From Deltaproteobacteria bacterium (GTDB lineage: Bacteria; Desulfobacterota; Dissulfuribacteria; Dissulfuribacterales; S140-46), in the NCBI GenBank assembly GCA_015491585.1, contig WFVQ01000071.1, positions 1 through 19,470 of the forward strand: a DNA stretch of 19,470 nt, read 5' to 3'. Below, piece by piece: positions 6,774 to 14,099 of the stretch. Under the pieces are notes generated by a model, which saw only the letters and a list, made by a program, of their open reading frames with translations, was not told the DNA's origin and did no database searches. Each line of letters starts with the position of its first letter. The stretch's first letter is position 1. A program made the position numbers and the translations under genes.

Positions 6774-8867
6774 ATGGCGGCGGCCGACGCAATAAGGGGC
6801 ATATGGAGCGGGATGCAGGTGGACAAGAGCAATGTCCTCGCAGCCGCCGGGGTGATGGCCATCATGATCATCATGGTCATGCCCCTGCCCTCCCCTGCAA
6901 TGGACCTGTTCATCGCCTTCAACATCACCATGAGCCTACTGGTCCTGCTATTATCGCTCTACATCATCAAACCCCTCGACTTCCCGATATTCCCCTCGCT
7001 GCTGCTGTTGACCACCCTGTTCCGCCTCTCCCTAAACATCGCGTCCACGAGGCTGATCCTGCTCCACGGACACGAAGGCACCTCGGCGGCCGGCAAGATA
7101 ATAATGGGGTTCGGCCAGTTCGTGGTCGGAGGCAACTACGTGGTCGGAGCCATCGTCTTCGCCATACTGGTGATAATAAACTTCGTGGTCATCACAAAAG
7201 GTGCCGGCAGGATCGCAGAGGTCGCCGCCAGGTTCACCCTCGATGCCATGCCAGGCAAACAGATGGCCATAGACGCCGACCTCAACGCCGGCCTGATCGA
7301 CGAGGCCGAGGCGAGGAGGAGGCGTCAGGAAATCGCCAGGGAGTCGGAATTCTACGGCGCCATGGACGGTGCCAGCAAATTCGTCAGAGGTGAGGCCATC
7401 GCCGGTCTCATCATAATGGCCATCAACATCATAGGCGGATTCGTGATCGGCGTGTTCCAGCAGGACATGCCAGTCAGCGCCGCGGCCCAGAGCTATTCCC
7501 TCCTGACCATAGGCGACGGCCTAGTGTCGCAGATACCGGCGCTCATCATCTCCACCGCGGCCGGTATCCTCGTGAGCCGCGCCGCATCCGACGCCTCTAT
7601 GGGCGCAGAGTTCGTTAAGCAGTTCGCGGTCCAGCCAGAGGCTATGGTCGTGACCTCGGCGGTGATCTTCATCTTCGGCATGATACCGGGCCTTCCCACC
7701 ATCCCCTTCACGATACTCTCGGCAGGGACCGGCCTCCTGGCTTGGCTCTCATACCGGGAAAGGAAACGGATAGACCAAGAGGCCGCGCCTCCGGAGCTCC
7801 CGGCGGAGGCCGAAACCGCGCCATCAGGCAGCATAGAGGAGGCGGAGCAGTTCCTGACCCTGGACATCTTGGAGCTGGAAGTGGGATACGGTCTCATCCC
7901 ACTGGTTGACGAAGAGCAGGGAGGAGACCTCCTCGAGAGGATACGCTCCATAAGGAGGCAGTTCGCCCAGGAGATGGGAATAATAGTCCCGCCGCTACAC
8001 GTCAGGGACAACCTCCAGCTCAATCCAGCGGAGTACGTAATACTCATCAAAGGCATAGACGTGGCCAGGGGCGAACTCATGGTCGGGCACCTCCTCGCCA
8101 TGAACCCAGGCGACGCCAAGGGCAAGATCGAGGGCATCCCGACAACGGAGCCGGCCTTCGGCCTGCCAGCGGTCTGGATCCAGGAGAGCCAGAAAGAGGA
8201 GGCCCAACTGGCCGGATATACAGTGGTGGACCTCTCCACGGTTATAGCCACACACCTGGCCGAGGTGATAAAGCAGAACGCCGACGAGCTCCTGGGAAGA
8301 CAGGAGGTGCAGAAGCTCCTGGACAACCTCTCGAAGACCAGCCAGAAGGCTGTGGAGGAGGCGACTAATGCCCTGCCGCTGGGTGTGATCCAGAAGGTGC
8401 TGCAACAGCTGGTCAGGGAGCGGGTCTCCATACGCGACCTCCTCACCATAGTGGAGACCCTGGCCGATTACGGCCCCATGACCAAAGACCCGGAGCTGCT
8501 CACCGAATATGTGAGGCAGAAGCTGGGGCGGGCTATCGTCAAGCCCCTGTTAGGGCCTGACAACACTCTGTCGGTGATGGTGCTGGATCCGACATTGGAA
8601 GAGCAGATCCAGAGAAGCGTCCAGCAGACCGAACACGGTTCGTTCCTAACCCTGGATCCGGCGGTAGCCCAGAGGATCGTCTCGGCCATCCAAAAGGAGG
8701 CCCAGAAGATAGCCACGCTGGGCAGGAGCGCGGTGGTCCTGTGCAGCCCCGCGGCCAGACGCCATGTGAGGAAGCTGATCGAGCGCATAGCACCAGAGGT
8801 TGCGGTAATAAGCCATGCAGAGGTGCCCGGCAACATCAGGATAGAATCGGTAGCCACTATAAAGTAG
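6774..8867 (+). CDS. flhA: Flagellar export gate protein FlhA
   Basis: FlhA is the nonameric export gate that uses the proton motive force and binds chaperone-substrate complexes. Its 697 aa is the normal length. The N-terminal half holds about eight membrane helices. Between them lies the cytoplasmic FHIPEP-family signature region, RFTLDAMPGKQMAIDADLNA followed by GLIDEAEARRRR (about residues 150-185). The C-terminal half, from about 330, is the soluble domain with VGYGLIPLVDEEQGGDLLER. AGGAGG lies about 6 nt before the ATG. flhF begins 7 nt after the stop. Confidence 0.96.
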   Translation: MAAADAIRGIWSGMQVDKSNVLAAAGVMAIMIIMVMPLPSPAMDLFIAFNITMSLLVLLLSLYIIKPLDFPIFPSLLLLTTLFRLSLNIASTRLILLHGHEGTSAAGKIIMGFGQFVVGGNYVVGAIVFAILVIINFVVITKGAGRIAEVAARFTLDAMPGKQMAIDADLNAGLIDEAEARRRRQEIARESEFYGAMDGASKFVRGEAIAGLIIMAINIIGGFVIGVFQQDMPVSAAAQSYSLLTIGDGLVSQIPALIISTAAGILVSRAASDASMGAEFVKQFAVQPEAMVVTSAVIFIFGMIPGLPTIPFTILSAGTGLLAWLSYRERKRIDQEAAPPELPAEAETAPSGSIEEAEQFLTLDILELEVGYGLIPLVDEEQGGDLLERIRSIRRQFAQEMGIIVPPLHVRDNLQLNPAEYVILIKGIDVARGELMVGHLLAMNPGDAKGKIEGIPTTEPAFGLPAVWIQESQKEEAQLAGYTVVDLSTVIATHLAEVIKQNADELLGRQEVQKLLDNLSKTSQKAVEEATNALPLGVIQKVLQQLVRERVSIRDLLTIVETLADYGPMTKDPELLTEYVRQKLGRAIVKPLLGPDNTLSVMVLDPTLEEQIQRSVQQTEHGSFLTLDPAVAQRIVSAIQKEAQKIATLGRSAVVLCSPAARRHVRKLIERIAPEVAVISHAEVPGNIRIESVATIK

Positions 8868-8874
8868 AGGGGCC

Positions 8875-10023
8875 ATGAACATCAGGCGATTCAGGGCAAA
8901 GTCGGTGAGCGAGGCCCTCGAGCAGGTGAAGCTGGAGCTCGGGGATGATGCCGTCATACTGAAGACGGAGAAGAGGCGGATTAAGGGGGAAGACGACAGG
9001 CACCGCGTTGTCTGGGAGGTCGCGGCTGCCGTCGACTATGATGCGGTGACGCGGAGTGGGAGCGGAGCCCAGGCCCGGAGACGTCCCATCCAGGGGAAGG
9101 CAGCCTCTCCATCACAGGAACGGCTGGAGCCGGTTTCTTTGGAGCCCACCTTTATTGATGGCCTTGACATCGTCTCCTCTCCATTGATGGCCCTCCACAG
9201 GGTAATGGCCACGCTGGGCATCCCAGGTGAACTCCACCTAAGGCTGACAACCGGCATGGGAGGCGGTGCCACGGCCTGTGACGAAAAGGCCATCATCCAG
9301 CATCTGATCCGTGTCACAGGGGCAGCCATAAAGGTCCGGGACCATGAAGAGAGAGGCACCGGCCCGAAATGGTGGGTGTTCATAGGCCCCAGCGGATCGG
9401 GCAAGACCACGTCACTGGCAAAAGTGGCGGCCAGGCTGAGCCTGGGCAGGAAAGAGAAGGGGCTCGTGGTCTCCATGGACCGCTATAAGCTTGGAGGAGA
9501 GGAGCAACTTGCAGGATATGCCAGGCTCATCGGTATTCCTGTGGTCAAGGCCAGGAACGCCGTCGAGCTGGCGAAAGTGTTTGCCGCCAACAGGGAGATG
9601 GATTACATATTCGTTGACACAGCGGGAAGGGCTGTAGGAGATGACAACCACATGGATTTCCTGGCATCTATGTTTACATCGGTTCCTGGCCTGAAGGCGC
9701 AACTGGTCCTGGATGCAACCACCAAACCCGCCGATCTCAGGCACTGGATCGAACGGTACTCCTTGGCGCCGGTCGAGGGCCTTGTCGTCACCAAGACCGA
9801 CGAGACGGTAGATCTGGGCAACCTTTGGGTGCCGCTGGTTGAAAAGGGGCTTCCGTTGTCGTATGTGTGCAACGGTCCCAGGATACCCAACGATATAGTA
9901 AAGCCCACAAAGGAGGAGGCATTGAGGCTCTTGTTCGCCCCACTCCTGTCCAAAGAAGAGGAAGGGAGGCGCACCGGCACCCTGTCTGGATACCATTCAC
10001 AAGAGGGGGAGGTGCCCTCGTGA
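8875..10023 (+). CDS. flhF: Flagellar placement GTPase FlhF
   Basis: FlhF is an SRP-family GTPase that marks where flagella are built, usually the cell pole. The 382-aa product has the typical basic N-terminus (MNIRRFRAKSVSEALEQVKL, then GDDAVILKTEKRR). A variable middle and an NG GTPase domain follow. Its P-loop GPSGSGKTTS begins at residue 171 with the catalytic lysine at 177. DTAGRAVGDDNH (G3) and TKTDE (G4-like) follow. Its stop codon overlaps the flhG start as GTGA, fitting the known FlhF-FlhG partnership. Confidence 0.94.
   Translation: MNIRRFRAKSVSEALEQVKLELGDDAVILKTEKRRIKGEDDRHRVVWEVAAAVDYDAVTRSGSGAQARRRPIQGKAASPSQERLEPVSLEPTFIDGLDIVSSPLMALHRVMATLGIPGELHLRLTTGMGGGATACDEKAIIQHLIRVTGAAIKVRDHEERGTGPKWWVFIGPSGSGKTTSLAKVAARLSLGRKEKGLVVSMDRYKLGGEEQLAGYARLIGIPVVKARNAVELAKVFAANREMDYIFVDTAGRAVGDDNHMDFLASMFTSVPGLKAQLVLDATTKPADLRHWIERYSLAPVEGLVVTKTDETVDLGNLWVPLVEKGLPLSYVCNGPRIPNDIVKPTKEEALRLLFAPLLSKEEEGRRTGTLSGYHSQEGEVPS
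10005..10022 (+). promoter_or_regulatory. Shine-Dalgarno and GTG that decide the flhG start
   Basis: GGGGGAGG at 10005-10012 is followed after 7 nt by GTG at 10020, which overlaps the flhF stop in a GTGA quartet. The frame is open further upstream (to 9867), but that part is a shadow of flhF with no ribosome binding site. The GTG is therefore the supported start. Confidence 0.75.
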
Positions 10024-10865
10024 TCACCACCACCGTCCCACCACACGCCCACTCCCAGGCCATCAGGGTCTTTTCGTTCAGCAGCGGCAAGGGCGGCGTT
10101 GGCAAGACCAACATAGTAACCAATCTGGCCCTGGCCATGACCAGGCTCGGCGCCAGGGTCTTGGTTCTGGATGCCGATCTCGGACTTGCCAACATCGACG
10201 TCCTCTTGGGCCTGGCCCCTAAATACAACATCAAGCACGTCTTGTCAGGCGAGAAGCGGCTGCGCGACGTTTTGGTGGAGGGGCCCGAGGGATTCCTTAT
10301 ACTCCCTGCCGGCTCAGGGGTGCCAGAATTGGTGGCCTTGACCAGCGAAGAGAAGATGGTGCTCATGGACGAGCTCGAGGAGCTCGAGGAGCTGATAGAC
10401 ATCATGCTGATCGACACTGCGGCCGGAATATCCGATACGGTCCTCTACTTCAACGCCGCTGCCCAGAAGAGGATAGTGATCGTCACTCCGGAACCGACCT
10501 CCATCACCGATGCCTATGCCCTCATCAAGGTCCTGGCCAACAGGCACCAGGTGAAGAACTTCTCTATCCTGGTCAACTGGTGCAGAGACCGTGAGGAGGC
10601 GATAAAGGTGTACCGGCAGCTCTCCCAAGTGGCGGATCGCTTCCTGGACAGCATCTCCTTGGACCTGCTGGGCTTCATACCCAAAGACGACAAACTGCCG
10701 CGGGCTGTGTTGAGACAGCGGGCTGTACTCGACCTCTATCCCGATTCGGATGCAGGCAAAAGCCTTGAGCAAATCGCCCAAAACCTGTTAAATGAAGAGA
10801 TAGAGGAAGGCGCCGACGGCAACATCAAATTCTTCTGGCGCAACCTCCTCCGCCTGCCGGCGTAG
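10020..10865 (+). CDS. flhG: Flagellar number regulator FlhG/FleN (MinD-like ATPase)
   Basis: FlhG is a MinD-type ATPase that limits flagellar number and stimulates FlhF GTPase activity. The 281-aa product shows the deviant Walker A KGGVGKT at residues 24-30, the switch I motif LDADLGLANIDVLLG and switch II IDTAAGISD. It ends with an amphipathic basic segment (IKFFWRNLLRLP) of the kind that tethers MinD-like proteins to membrane. The N-terminus MITTTVPPHAHSQAIRV is short, and I do not see a clear DQAxxLR motif, which in characterised FlhG activates FlhF. The gene is coupled to flhF by a GTGA overlap. Confidence 0.92.
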   Translation: MITTTVPPHAHSQAIRVFSFSSGKGGVGKTNIVTNLALAMTRLGARVLVLDADLGLANIDVLLGLAPKYNIKHVLSGEKRLRDVLVEGPEGFLILPAGSGVPELVALTSEEKMVLMDELEELEELIDIMLIDTAAGISDTVLYFNAAAQKRIVIVTPEPTSITDAYALIKVLANRHQVKNFSILVNWCRDREEAIKVYRQLSQVADRFLDSISLDLLGFIPKDDKLPRAVLRQRAVLDLYPDSDAGKSLEQIAQNLLNEEIEEGADGNIKFFWRNLLRLPA

Positions 10866-10906
10866 AAGGAGATTTGGCGCCAGCGATCCGTCGAGGGGAA
10901 GGGTAA

Positions 10907-11725
10907 TTGGGAACGGCCAAACCAAAGACAGCCAAACCTGTGTTGAAGGACGTGGCGTCAGAGTTCTTCACATGCGGACGCCCCTTGACCGAAGAGCAGC
11001 GCGAGTCCATCATTCTCCACTACCTGCCTCTGATCCACTTCGTCGCCAACAGGCTGGCCATGCGGCTTCCTCCCAATATCGCCGTTGACGACCTGCTTAG
11101 TGCCGGCGCCATCGGCCTTATGGACGCCATAGACAAATATGATCCTGCCAAAGGGGTCCAGTTCAAGACTTATGCAGAGTTCAGGATACGCGGCGCCATA
11201 CTGGACGAACTCAGGTCCATGGACTGGGTCCCGCGCTCCATAAGAAAGAAGATCACCCAGTTGGAAAAGACCTACCAGAGGCTGGAGAAACAGCTCGGGC
11301 GGCCGGCAGAGGACGAGGAGGTGGCGGAGGCCATGGAAATCAGCCTGGACGAGCTCTACGACCTCCTCGATCAGACCAAGAACGTCACCTTCCTGGACAT
11401 AGATTTCATCAAGAAGAGGCTGCCAGACAACAACTCCGACGAGGACCTCTTCGACCTCATAGCCGACGAGAACGGGCGCGACCCATTCTCGGACCTCAAC
11501 CTGCTGGAGGTAAAACAGGTGCTTGTGGAGGCGATTTCCGGGCTGCCCCAGAAGGAACAGCTAGTTCTCTCGCTCTACTACTACGAGGACCTCACCATGA
11601 AGGAGATAGGAGAGATAATGGGATACACCGAATCGAGGATATCCCAGATGCACACCAAGGCCATCCTGAGGCTACGGGCCAGACTGGCCGAGGTGAGGGA
11701 GGAGCTGGGGGAGTCCCTGTTGTAG
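10907..11725 (+). CDS. fliA: Flagellar sigma factor FliA (sigma-28), TTG start
   Basis: FliA directs RNA polymerase to late flagellar and chemotaxis promoters and is held by anti-sigma FlgM until the hook is complete. The 272-aa product has sigma region 2 (GLMDAIDKYDPAKGVQFKTY then AEFRIRGAILDELRSMDWVP), region 3, and region 4 with a helix-turn-helix (LTMKEIGEIMGYTESRISQM). The start is an apparent TTG at 10907, because an in-frame TAA directly precedes it and GAGGGGAAGGG lies at 10893-10903. The next candidates are GTG at 10940 and GTG at 10952. The weak start codon may limit the amount of FliA made. Confidence 0.93.
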   Translation: MGTAKPKTAKPVLKDVASEFFTCGRPLTEEQRESIILHYLPLIHFVANRLAMRLPPNIAVDDLLSAGAIGLMDAIDKYDPAKGVQFKTYAEFRIRGAILDELRSMDWVPRSIRKKITQLEKTYQRLEKQLGRPAEDEEVAEAMEISLDELYDLLDQTKNVTFLDIDFIKKRLPDNNSDEDLFDLIADENGRDPFSDLNLLEVKQVLVEAISGLPQKEQLVLSLYYYEDLTMKEIGEIMGYTESRISQMHTKAILRLRARLAEVREELGESLL

Positions 11726-11811
11726 CGAGTCCCCCTTGACTGCCACCGGGCGTGGAAAAGGATTCCAGTTGTAATGTCACTTGGATTAAGATAAATTTGT
11801 AAGGTCTGGAG

Positions 11812-11826
11812 ATCGCCTTTCGCGAT
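11812..11826 (+). other. Small hairpin between fliA and cheY
   Basis: ATCGC at 11812-11816 and GCGAT at 11822-11826 form a 5-bp stem with loop CTTTC. A T-run (TTTTT) lies about 5 nt further on. The stem is too short for a confident terminator call. It could be a weak pause or terminator in the 145-nt fliA-cheY gap. Confidence 0.2.
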
Positions 11827-11870
11827 GCCGCTTTTTGTGCCTATGGAAATCATCAGACCTGGAGGAGGCA

Positions 11871-12251
11871 ATGGCTATAGACTACAACATGAAGGTAATG
11901 ATAGTTGACGACTTCGCCACCATGAGGCGCATTGTGAAGAACATCCTGACCCAGCTCGGGTTCAAGAACTTCGTCGAGGCCGACGACGGCTCGGTGGCAT
12001 GGGAGATGCTTCAGAAAGAGCCCGTCGATTTCATAATATCCGACTGGAACATGCCCAAGATGACCGGAATCGAATTGCTGAAGAAGGTACGGGCGGACGA
12101 CAAGCTCAAGGACACACCCTTCCTCATGGTAACGGCCGAGGCGCAGAAGGAGAACATAGTGGAGGCTGTAAAGGCGAAGGTCAGCAACTACATAGTCAAG
12201 CCATTTACACCTGAAACCCTTGGGGAGAAGATAGAGAAGATCTTCGAGTAG
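11871..12251 (+). CDS. cheY: Chemotaxis response regulator CheY
   Basis: CheY carries the phosphoryl signal from CheA to the FliM/FliN switch. This single receiver domain (126 aa) has every active-site residue: the acidic pair D13-D14 (VDDFATMRRIVKNIL), phospho-acceptor D58 (ISDWNMPKMTG), T88 (MVTAEAQKENI) and K110 (YIVKPFTPETLG). No output domain is present. The ATG at 11871 is chosen over an upstream in-frame start at 11835 because GGAGGAGG at 11861-11868 precedes it and the protein then begins at the receiver fold. It is separated from fliA by 145 nt, which may hold its own promoter. Confidence 0.94.
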   Translation: MAIDYNMKVMIVDDFATMRRIVKNILTQLGFKNFVEADDGSVAWEMLQKEPVDFIISDWNMPKMTGIELLKKVRADDKLKDTPFLMVTAEAQKENIVEAVKAKVSNYIVKPFTPETLGEKIEKIFE

Positions 12252-12302
12252 CCATATAAACCGGAGAAAAAGCAAACCCTCCACTCTCTGAAGGTGGGAT
12301 AG

Positions 12303-12830
12303 GTGCCAGAGGACAAGGATCTTCAAGAAAGACAAGGAGTGGACGCCGAAAAGCCCGAGGACGGGTCATCGGCAGATATAGACGATATCCTCTCGGAGAT
12401 AGAGATCGAAGATCCTGAATCCTCCCCTGGCCAGGACTCCTCCTCGCAACTCCAGGAAGAACCCCAGCACGAGGCCTCGGAATCCGGGGAGGAGCTGGAG
12501 ATAGAGGAGGAAAGGGAGAAGGAGGCGCCTACAGAAGAGAAGGAGGAAGGGTCAGAAGTTCCCGACGATACTCCTGGAGACAAGGCGTTAGAAGACGCAT
12601 TCGACAGCGCGCTCTCTGAGGACGAGCTTGGGACGAGAGTGGGGATCTTGAAGACATTCCCCTCTTCCAGGAACTGGAGAAACAGGAGGAGGCGCAGGAG
12701 GGCGCCGGCGGAAAGGCGGAAACAGCGGCGCCTCTACAGCAGGATGCTGGCGAGAGCAGTGAGGCAGTTGCAGGCGATGAACCCCCTCCTGAGGAATTTA
12801 GGCGCACCGCCCGCGCCGATGACGCCATAA
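12303..12830 (+). pseudogene. N-terminal part of a frameshifted, membrane-anchored FliL-like protein
   Basis: This frame opens with GTG at 12303 after AAGGTGGG and encodes a strongly acidic, low-complexity cytoplasmic region (ADIDDILSEIEIEDPESSPG, then many Glu/Ser/Pro). After about residue 110 (ALSEDELG) the composition flips to Arg-rich nonsense up to the stop at 12830. In the frame one base back, the acidic sequence continues (DESGDLEDIPLFQELEKQEE) into a membrane helix and a folded domain ending at 13333. The simplest reading is one 343-residue gene with a missing base between about 12620 and 12655. The runs GGG at 12630-12632 and GGGG at 12641-12644 are the likely sites. Alternatives are a sequencing error or a programmed -1 shift. 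Confidence 0.75.
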
Positions 12831-13333
12831 CCGTCGTCATACCAGACAATTACTTTCCATATGCGGCAGGCGGCGCAGCGCTGTTGATACTGGCGGCCAT
12901 CTTCGTCATCTGGAACCTGGCCTCCACCCCGCCGCCACGGCCTGTCGCCATCCAGCCGGCTCCGATTCAGGGTGCTGGTTTGCAAAAGGCCAAGACCCGG
13001 GGCACGGGAGAACAGCCGGCACGTTCCAAGCAAGTGGAAACCTTGGCCCTGGCCCCCTTCCTGATCCCAGCCGAACGAAGTGGCGAGCTGGTGTTCTTCA
13101 AGCTCGAAGCAGAGCTCATAGTGGACAGTCAGACCACAAAGCACGAACTCATGCGGAAAGAGGCTTGGGTACGCGACATAATCTACTCGGAACTCAAGGG
13201 CATAGACATCAGCAACGGAGTAGCCGGAAACGTACTGCTCCGTTACAGGAAACCCATAGTGGACAGGATCAACAGGGAGCTGGCTCCCCTGCGGGTGGAT
13301 GACATCCGCATGGTGGGTGTACTGCTCAAGTAG
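12620..13333 (+). pseudogene. C-terminal part of the same gene: membrane anchor and FliL-like periplasmic domain
   Basis: This frame is open from 12620. It reads an acidic linker, a membrane helix at about 12850-12920 (FPYAAGGAALLILAAIFVIW), a Pro/Ala linker, and a domain of about 100 residues. The domain resembles FliL: it opens with ETLALAPFLIP, has a beta strand FFKLEAELIVD, a helix with WVRDIIYSELKG, and the ending VDRINRELAPLRVDDIRMVG. The first usable start codon, TTG at 12884, falls inside the membrane helix. The piece is therefore unlikely to be a separate gene and belongs to the frame starting at 12303. FliL-like identity is by pattern only and is moderate. A stator- or motor-associated role is an inference from that and the location. 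Confidence 0.7.
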
Positions 13334-13335
13334 GT

Positions 13336-13611
13336 ATGGCCATGACCCCAGACGGTGTGACTTCCATAACCGGCTCCTCGGCCTCCTCCACGATCAGCGA
13401 GCATCCAGAGAAGGTCCAAGTCTCGCGCAAGAAGCGGGAAAAGGAGGAGGAGAAGGAGGGCAAAGAGAGGAAGCGGGAGCACGAGGCCGACAAGATAACC
13501 CTGAGTTCACGGGCGCAAAGCGACACCGAAAAAAGACCGGCAGAAGAGGAGGAGACGCTGGGAGAACGGTGTCCTCTTCCAAAGCCCATCTCAATAGACA
13601 TAAAGGTATGA
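13336..13611 (+). CDS. Small, highly charged hypothetical protein
   Basis: I do not recognise this family. The 91-aa product (89 aa if the ATG at 13342 is used, which has better spacing from the weak AGTAGGT) starts MTPDGVTSITGSSASS. It continues with a Lys/Glu-rich stretch (RKKREKEEEKEGKERKREHE) that is likely helical or disordered, and has no membrane segment. Support for a real gene is its position 2 nt after the upstream stop and its ATGA overlap with the next gene. Codon use matches its neighbours. It is probably a cytoplasmic accessory factor of the motility cluster, function unknown. Confidence 0.6.
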   Translation: MAMTPDGVTSITGSSASSTISEHPEKVQVSRKKREKEEEKEGKERKREHEADKITLSSRAQSDTEKRPAEEEETLGERCPLPKPISIDIKV

Positions 13612-14018
13612 CGCTTTCCCAGGACATCCTTCCAGTGATAGGAGGGCTTCAACTGGCCCTGGACCTGGCACTCCTCGTAGGGCTCTTCATCCTCTACAGG
13701 AAGGTCGCCGGTGTGGACCAGTCCACCTGGAGGCGCATCGCCGATGCCACCGCCAAGGCACTGGAGCTTTCCTCCCGCTTGGACAAGAACCTCGAAGAAA
13801 AGAGACGGATGGTGGAAAGGGTTGAAAAGGCCCTTGCAGCCTTGGAAAAAGCTGAACCTTCCACCCCTTCCCAACGTAAAGAGAGGGTCATGGCCCTGCT
13901 GAAAGAGGGGAGGCCCAGGGAGGAGATAGCAGCCGAGGTCGGTATGTCCCTAGAGGAGGTAGAACTCCTCGCCTCCATACAAGCGGCCAGGACCGCAGCG
14001 AAGGAATGGCGGGCTTGA
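13608..14018 (+). CDS. Membrane-anchored coiled-coil protein with C-terminal HTH-like segment (DUF2802-like)
   Basis: The 136-aa product begins with ATG at 13608, overlapping the previous stop as ATGA. It has one N-terminal membrane helix (about residues 9-31, GLQLALDLALLVGLFILYRK) and then a charged coiled-coil-like stretch (LSSRLDKNLEEKRRMVERVE). It ends in a small helical motif, MALLKEGRPREEIAAEVGMS followed by LEEVELLASIQA. That ending resembles the DUF2802 proteins found beside chemotaxis genes in other bacteria; this assignment is from memory of the pattern and is tentative. The frame extends upstream to 13299, but that part has non-coding composition. It is the last gene of the plus-strand motility block. 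Confidence 0.75.
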   Translation: MTLSQDILPVIGGLQLALDLALLVGLFILYRKVAGVDQSTWRRIADATAKALELSSRLDKNLEEKRRMVERVEKALAALEKAEPSTPSQRKERVMALLKEGRPREEIAAEVGMSLEEVELLASIQAARTAAKEWRA

Positions 14019-14040
14019 ACCCGGCCGTCGCCACACCGTA

Positions 14041-14073
14041 CAGAGGCCCGGGCCAGATACACCCCGGCCTCTG
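14041..14073. terminator. Hairpin between convergent genes (first of two)
   Basis: CAGAGGCC at 14041-14048 and GGCCTCTG at 14066-14073 form a perfect 8-bp stem with a 17-nt loop, 23 nt after the last plus-strand stop codon. There is no T-tract, so an intrinsic terminator is unproven. Its place between converging transcripts fits a transcript-end structure. Confidence 0.4.
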
Positions 14074-14077
14074 GAGT

Positions 14078-14098
14078 GCCTGCGCCTCGTCCGCAGGC
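14078..14098. terminator. Hairpin directly after the minus-strand RAM-domain gene (second of two)
   Basis: GCCTGCG at 14078-14084 and CGCAGGC at 14092-14098 form a perfect 7-bp GC-rich stem with a 7-nt loop. It lies 1 nt beyond the stop codon of the minus-strand gene ending at 14100. No T-tract follows in either direction. Confidence 0.4.
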
Positions 14099-14099
14099 C

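Noticed and set aside
6083..6931. Long minus-strand open frame opposite flhB and flhA
   Set aside because: It is antisense to two firmly identified genes, its translation is His/Leu-rich without family features, and it has no supported start. It is a shadow of the coding strand.
7493..8449. 318-codon minus-strand open frame opposite flhA
   Set aside because: Ser/Arg-rich shadow translation fully inside flhA. High GC content removes stop codons from the opposite strand.
9867..10019. Upstream extension of flhG
   Set aside because: This stretch overlaps the flhF coding sequence, has no ribosome binding site, and reads unlike any FlhG N-terminus. The GTG at 10020 with a strong SD is preferred.
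10371..10394. Tandem 9-nt repeat GAGCTCGAG x2 plus a partial copy in flhG
   Set aside because: It is in frame and encodes ELEELEEL in a helix before the switch II strand. It is more likely ordinary coding redundancy than a functional repeat.
12252..12302. Possible terminator or sigma-28 promoter after cheY
   Set aside because: The only stem is about 4 bp (CCAC/GTGG) with no T-tract, and TAAA is not followed by a GCCGATAA-like element at the right distance.
12630..12650. Programmed -1 ribosomal frameshift site in the FliL-like gene
   Set aside because: GGG re-pairing is possible at GGGG (12641-12644), but I see no standard slippery heptamer or obvious downstream pseudoknot, so a missing base is the simpler reading. 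Kept only as an alternative.
13299..13607. Upstream extension of the membrane/coiled-coil gene to 13299
   Set aside because: The extra residues are Gly/Arg-rich and overlap two other frames. The ATG at 13608 forms an ATGA overlap with the preceding gene and begins right before the membrane helix.
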